Source: Aureisphaera sp963669405 (GTDB lineage: Bacteria > Bacteroidota > Bacteroidia > Flavobacteriales > Flavobacteriaceae). From it: 64,000 nt of DNA. The translations under genes were made by a program, and so were the position numbers. Where the stretch lies: NCBI GenBank assembly GCA_963669405.2, contig CAXXHF010000002.1, positions 1,364,001 through 1,428,000 on the forward strand. The letters are read 5' to 3'. Below are positions 59,997-64,000 of this stretch, piece by piece. The notes beneath the pieces are model-generated. The model searched no databases. It saw only the letters and a program-made list of their open reading frames with translations, and was not told the DNA's origin. The first letter of the stretch is position 1; each line of letters begins with the position of its first letter.

Positions 59997-60512
59997 ATGA
60001 ATAAACAACTATTTACCCTGGCACTTTTTGAAATCATTCTGGCTATCATCGTTTCTGTGGTTATTATCTATGTTTCTTATAGCATTCTACACCGCTTGTT
60101 TTTCAAAAATATAGATCTAAAAGGAGGCAACACTGCTTTTACCGTATTTACTTCGGGCATTGTATTATCCATTGGACTTATCTTAAGCGAAATTATCCCT
60201 TCCATAACCAATATGGTCCGTTTGTCTACAACGCAAACCAATGAAATAGATGGGGGCACTATTGTACAATATGGGGGGCTTTATTTGCTCATAGGGTTTG
60301 TAGCAGCCATTATAATAAATGCTTCTGTATTCCTTTTGTTTTCCATACTTACCCGAGGCATCAATGAATTTAAAGCTATTAAGGAAGATAATGTTTCGGT
60401 GGCTATTTTGGTAGTTGCCACGCTTTTAAGCATTACACTTATTGTAAAGGACAGTATTGCACTTTTAATTAGTTCCCTGATTCCATATCCAGAGGTCTCA
60501 AATTTTTTGTAG
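59997..60512 (+). CDS. DUF350-family membrane protein
   Basis: A 171-aa protein with four membrane helices (about 8-30, 50-70, 96-118, 132-158) and the polar segment between helices typical of DUF350 (FKNIDLKGGNTAFTVFTSGIVLSIG). The family is of unknown function and often lies near genes for amide-ligase-type enzymes. Third gene of the operon with the LuxE-type and transglutaminase-like proteins. Confidence 0.72.
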   Translation: MNKQLFTLALFEIILAIIVSVVIIYVSYSILHRLFFKNIDLKGGNTAFTVFTSGIVLSIGLILSEIIPSITNMVRLSTTQTNEIDGGTIVQYGGLYLLIGFVAAIIINASVFLLFSILTRGINEFKAIKEDNVSVAILVVATLLSITLIVKDSIALLISSLIPYPEVSNFL

Positions 60513-60606
60513 GGTAGGCTGTAAGGAATTATAAAAGTCTACGACTTAACAACTGTTATGAAAAAGGGATGTTAAGATCCTTCATAATTGGTTGGTTAGT
60601 TAGTTT

Positions 60607-60642
60607 GAAAACCCTTTGCGCCTGCAGAGGGTTTTCTTTTTT
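60607..60642. terminator. Bidirectional terminator between DUF350 gene and tyrS
   Basis: Stem GAAAACCCT/AGGGTTTTC with a loop of about 12 nt and a T tract. It is shared by the two convergent genes. Confidence 0.8.
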
Positions 60643-61936
60643 AATTCACCTTGATAACAAAATAGTTCTTCTTACCTCTTTGCAAGAGAATAAAGGTCTC
60701 GTTAATAAGATCTTCTGGGGTAAGGTTATACCCCTCGTTCACCTTTTCCTTGTTTACTGAAATGGAGTTTTCTTTCAAGGCACGGCGTGCTTCTCCGTTA
60801 GATTTTAAAAATCCGGTTTTTTCGGCCAAAGCCCCAATAACATCCATTCCGCTCTGTATTTCAGACAATGACAGCTCGGCTTGTGGTACTCCTTCAAAAA
60901 CGTCTAAAAAAGTTTCAGAATCCAATGCTTTCAAATCTTCACTGGTAGATTTTCCGAAAAGAATTTCAGAGGCTTTTACCGCATTTTCATAGTTTTCCTC
61001 TCCATGGACTGTAATGGTTACTTCCTGTGCCAAGCGCTTTTGAAGTAAACGCATGTGCGGAGCCTCTTTGTGTTCAGCAATTAAAGCATTGATTGTTGCT
61101 TCATCTAAAAAGGTAAATATTTTGATATACTTTTCTGCGTCTTCATCGCTGGAGTTTAACCAATATTGATAAAATTTATAAGGAGAGGTACGTTTTGCAT
61201 CCAACCAAACATTGCCTCCTTCACTTTTACCAAACTTACTACCATCGCTTTTGGTAATTAATGGGCAGGTTAACGCATATCCTTTTCCACCTCCTATACG
61301 ACGTATAAGTTCAGTCCCTGTAGTTATATTTCCCCATTGGTCGCTTCCTCCAAATTGAAGGGTACAGCTTTGTTCTCTGTACAAGTGAAGGAAATCATAT
61401 CCTTGTACTAACTGATAGGTAAATTCAGTAAATGACATTCCTTCAGAACTTTCACTCGAAATTCTATTTTTTACCGAATCCTTGGCCATCATGTAATTTA
61501 CGGTAATGTGTTTACCTACATCCCTAATAAAATCCAAGAAGCTAAATTCCTTCATCCAATCATAATTGTTTACCATCACAGCTTCGTTATCCACTCCAGA
61601 AGTAAAATCCAAGAACTGGGATAGCTGTTGGCGTACACATTCCTGATTGTGTCTAAGTGTCGCTTCGTCTAGCAAATTGCGCTCTGAAGACTTTCCAGAA
61701 GGATCTCCAATCATTCCTGTTGCTCCTCCTACCAAAGCCACAGGTTTGTGGCCACAACGTTGAAAATGCGCCAATAACATAATAGGAACCAAATTTCCTA
61801 TATGCAATGAATCTGCTGTAGGATCAAACCCTACATAGGCAGCTCTCATAGTTTCGTTAAGGTGATCTTCGGTATCGGGCATGACATCATGAATCATCCC
61901 TCTCCAAGTAAGTTCTTCAACAAAGTTTTTTGGCAT
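60641..61936 (-). CDS. tyrS: Tyrosyl-tRNA synthetase
   Basis: A 431-aa class I aminoacyl-tRNA synthetase of normal length. The HIGH motif is His45-Ile-Gly-Asn (ADSLHIGNLV), KMSKS appears as KFGKS (SDGSKFGKSEGG, about 229-239), the tyrosine pocket is GGSDQWGNITTG and YQLVQGYDF, and a C-terminal S4 RNA-binding domain follows (about 365-431). It charges tRNA-Tyr in the cytoplasm and is essential. It is monocistronic. No sign of a T-box or other leader was seen before the start. Confidence 0.97.
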   Translation of the reverse strand: MPKNFVEELTWRGMIHDVMPDTEDHLNETMRAAYVGFDPTADSLHIGNLVPIMLLAHFQRCGHKPVALVGGATGMIGDPSGKSSERNLLDEATLRHNQECVRQQLSQFLDFTSGVDNEAVMVNNYDWMKEFSFLDFIRDVGKHITVNYMMAKDSVKNRISSESSEGMSFTEFTYQLVQGYDFLHLYREQSCTLQFGGSDQWGNITTGTELIRRIGGGKGYALTCPLITKSDGSKFGKSEGGNVWLDAKRTSPYKFYQYWLNSSDEDAEKYIKIFTFLDEATINALIAEHKEAPHMRLLQKRLAQEVTITVHGEENYENAVKASEILFGKSTSEDLKALDSETFLDVFEGVPQAELSLSEIQSGMDVIGALAEKTGFLKSNGEARRALKENSISVNKEKVNEGYNLTPEDLINETFILLQRGKKNYFVIKVN

Positions 61937-62000
61937 CTCAATTACAATTTGCGCAAAGATAGTAGGATGCCTCTAAAGAGAAAAGTGTAAACGCAAAAAG

Positions 62001-63152
62001 CTATTGCTTTAAAAATCTTTTTGTAATCTTCCCTTTTTGCGATTTAATGTTTATAAAAAACAATCCTGTTTCCAGCTTAGAAACATCTATAGAATTTGTC
62101 ATGGAAGAAGATTCAAGCACCCTCTTTCCCTGGATATCATAAATTTGCCATGATTGTATTGCCAAGGCAATGGAGGGCTCTATAAAAATTGTCTCATTGG
62201 CGGGATTGGGAAATAACACAATGCTGTCATGGCTAAAATCCTGAAACCCCAAAAGACAATTCTCACTATAGATAGTCCCATCATCCTTTTTCCAGGTACT
62301 TTGACTATTTGCAAATACGGGGTCATCTACCTCTATACAACTAAGATTGGGATTGTTTTCTGCATCCAATAAATTAATCATAGTGTTATTTCCATTTTTT
62401 ATATTGAGTGAGGTGAGATTATTTTCATAACACCACAACTTTTCTAGGTTTGTATTTAGGGATAGATCTATTGTTTCTAGACTATTCTGATGAAGATCCA
62501 CAATACGCAGTAAAGGGTTTTGTGAAAAATTGATAGCGTTTATTTCATTTTGTTCTAACGATACGACATCCAAATTGGGGTTTTGAGAAAAGTCCAAATC
62601 TGTAAAATTGTTCTCTGCTCCATCAAAATTGGCCAACAAAGGGTTTTGTGATAGATCTATGGTGCTTATTTCGTTAGATGGTACATGCAAATGTTCCAAA
62701 TTGGGGTTTTGTGAGACATCCAGCACCGTTAAATCATTAAGGTCACAATCCAGAATCTTCAGGTTTGGTAGCATGGAAACATCTAAACTTGTAAGGTCAT
62801 TAAAAAAACAACCTAGCTCTTCTAATAGGATGTTTTGAGAAATGTCTAATGATGTTAACGCGTTCTGGCTACAATTAAGTTTAGTCAGATTCACAAATGC
62901 CTCTATGCCTTCCAGAGATGCAATATTGGCACTTCGTGGAAAGAAAAACTGTACGGCTTCAGCTTCACTCACCTGTATTTCGCCATCATTATTGGTATCC
63001 ACATCAGATTCAGGAAGACCGTCGCCATCAAAATCTACTACATTAAAATTGACACAGGCCATCTTAAAGTTGGGATCTGGTATGTTGACAATCTGGGCAT
63101 TTAAAAAAGCAGTGACTAGAAAAAGGAAAAGCGGGAGTAGCTTTAGATTCAT
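62001..63152 (-). CDS. Leucine-rich-repeat protein with T9SS sorting domain
   Basis: A 383-aa protein with a signal peptide (about 1-19, FLVTAFLNAQ), an EF-hand-like calcium segment (FDGDGLPESDVDTNNDGEI, about 40-60), about ten 21-residue leucine-rich repeats of the type L..LD.SQNPNLE.L.....N.L (residues 75-285), and a C-terminal T9SS type A sorting domain (VLFPNPANETIFIEP ... LETGLFFINIKS). It is surface-displayed and likely mediates binding. Repeat periodicity is regular with no frameshift. Confidence 0.88.
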   Translation of the reverse strand: MNLKLLPLFLFLVTAFLNAQIVNIPDPNFKMACVNFNVVDFDGDGLPESDVDTNNDGEIQVSEAEAVQFFFPRSANIASLEGIEAFVNLTKLNCSQNALTSLDISQNILLEELGCFFNDLTSLDVSMLPNLKILDCDLNDLTVLDVSQNPNLEHLHVPSNEISTIDLSQNPLLANFDGAENNFTDLDFSQNPNLDVVSLEQNEINAINFSQNPLLRIVDLHQNSLETIDLSLNTNLEKLWCYENNLTSLNIKNGNNTMINLLDAENNPNLSCIEVDDPVFANSQSTWKKDDGTIYSENCLLGFQDFSHDSIVLFPNPANETIFIEPSIALAIQSWQIYDIQGKRVLESSSMTNSIDVSKLETGLFFINIKSQKGKITKRFLKQ

Positions 63153-63366
63153 ATTTTATTTTTTCTTGGTTTCATAGCCCCCTAAAGATATGAAATCTAA
63201 ACCATTAAAGACTGCAGCTTCCCATACGCCACCTATTCTTTATAAAACCTATATCCTACTTATGAATATCTTCTAAGAAATACTGTAATGACAATTATTT
63301 TATCAAAATGTACTTTTTGAAGATATTTTTATCATTTGTTGAGGTTGAATTTTTAAGACGGATCGT

Positions 63367-63585
63367 TTAATCTGTCATTGTTTCAATATAAAACCCCTTT
63401 ACTTGCACAAGGCTTATGACCTCTTCCTCAGATAAATTGGTTCTAGCCTCCACTCTAAGTACATTATCAATATCTTCAAGGTCTATAGTCCATGTAAGAA
63501 TATCTGTATGATTGTTAAGTACTGGTTTTATGGACTTCAGTTTTTTCTTTGATTTAATATCGGTGCGAAATATGTGTAGTTCCAT
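63367..63585 (-). CDS. Small conserved-looking protein, unknown function
   Basis: A 72-aa soluble protein with a beta-alpha-beta-like alternation (TWTIDLEDIDNVLRVEAR, then EEEVISLVQVKGFYIETM), similar in pattern to heavy-metal-associated folds but without the CxxC motif. It lies 8 nt downstream of the membrane-protein gene to the right in the same direction. Function unknown; coding nature is likely from the intact frame and the tight spacing. Confidence 0.6.
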   Translation of the reverse strand: MELHIFRTDIKSKKKLKSIKPVLNNHTDILTWTIDLEDIDNVLRVEARTNLSEEEVISLVQVKGFYIETMTD

Positions 63586-63593
63586 TCTAAAAT

Positions 63594-64000
63594 TTAAGGT
63601 TGTTCTAAATCTGATGCAGAAGTATCCTCAGGCATTGGGTTTGATTGCCGCTCTACAAATTGTTTGTAATAAGCGTCACCTTCCTCTTTCCAAAATTGAT
63701 CATAGTATTTCCATTTTGAAAAATCGGTTTTTGAATCCTTCTTGCATTTGTCTTTAGATTTTTTTGATGATTTGTCACCTCTGCCACCGCCAAAGCCTCC
63801 TAGTAGAATCTTTAATAATATAAATAATCCAACAGCTTGCCAATAAGTAAGTGTAGTCAGTCCAAAAAGCTCAGGCATTAACCAATTCCAGAGCCACATA
63901 AGGACAAAACCAAACAAAATGACCAATCCTGTTATCAGGATACCTCCAAAAATGATGATTCCTACAATCTCAATGGGCGATTTTTTTCTGAACTTATGAG
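63594..64000 (-). CDS. Membrane protein of unknown function (5' end outside window)
   Basis: The frame is open to the right edge: upstream of a possible TTG at 63,926 it continues as HKFRKKSPIEIVGIIIFGG, so the true start probably lies beyond 64,000. The visible 135 residues have a membrane helix (GIIIFGGILITGLVILFGFVL-type), the segment MWLWNWLMPELFGL, a second short hydrophobic stretch, a Gly/Lys-rich linker (GGFGGGRGDKSSKKSKDKCK) and an acidic end. This pattern is frequent in flavobacteria, with no assigned role. Confidence 0.7.
   Translation of the reverse strand, partial: HKFRKKSPIEIVGIIIFGGILITGLVILFGFVLMWLWNWLMPELFGLTTLTYWQAVGLFILLKILLGGFGGGRGDKSSKKSKDKCKKDSKTDFSKWKYYDQFWKEEGDAYYKQFVERQSNPMPEDTSASDLEQP

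Noticed and set aside
60569..60760. 63-aa plus-strand frame between DUF350 and tyrS
   Set aside because: Runs through the terminator and into tyrS antisense; not coding.

Overview
The window is chromosomal DNA from a member of the phylum Bacteroidota, most likely a marine-type Flavobacteriaceae. The evidence is a low-GC background, many proteins with C-terminal type IX secretion (T9SS) sorting domains, a DNA polymerase III alpha subunit with a fused DnaQ-like exonuclease, promoters with TAnnTTTG-like -7 boxes, an rpsP-rimM-trmN6 cluster, DUF6252-type lipoproteins and Bacteroidota-style giant RHS proteins.

Region 1 (1-24,170) is an accessory polymorphic-toxin locus. It opens with the tail of an unknown gene, a fibronectin-like lipoprotein and a small inner-membrane protein with a GspC/PilP-like RDPF motif. 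An RHS module follows in one direction: an OmpH/Skp-like protein, a lipoprotein, a 2022-aa RHS partner, a 185-aa protein that looks like the detached end of that partner, a 240-aa exported protein, and a 3621-aa RHS protein. The RHS protein ends in a tip with a papain-like Cys-His-Asp pattern, and a candidate immunity gene starts 2 nt later. Downstream lie an IS1-family element, a displaced second RHS core fragment with a different (CdiA-CT-like) tip and its own candidate immunity gene, and a third degraded core fragment. Both displaced fragments begin with the same GGCTACTATCCCTTCGG sequence. This is the most interesting system in the window: a serial archive of exchangeable toxin tips.

Region 2 (24,171-30,412) holds a membrane-anchored AraC-type regulator, a YadA-head-like fibre protein with an S74-type chaperone end, a tRNA-Asp embedded in an array of short palindromes, a DUF58 protein, a ClpP-like protease, thioredoxin, and a compact element of crossing inverted repeats.

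Region 3 (30,413-47,767) is mostly core genome: DUF3052, dnaE, a lipoprotein, rpsP-rimM-trmN6, a DDAH-like hydrolase with a frameshifted amino-acid permease, a Rieske oxygenase, a glutaryl-CoA-dehydrogenase-like enzyme, a metallophosphatase, a TPR protein, and an Fe-S/electron-transfer cluster (mrp-nfu-ferredoxin reductase-ferredoxin).

Region 4 (47,944-64,000) holds a surface-fibre operon, an alkyltransferase-like DNA repair protein with a LysE exporter, trmB, a glycosyltransferase-like protein, a PhoR/PhoB-like two-component pair, a lamin-tail T9SS protein, a LuxE/transglutaminase-like/DUF350 operon, tyrS, a leucine-rich-repeat T9SS protein and two small unknown genes, the last running off the end. 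All family assignments are from reading motifs by eye; no database search was possible.
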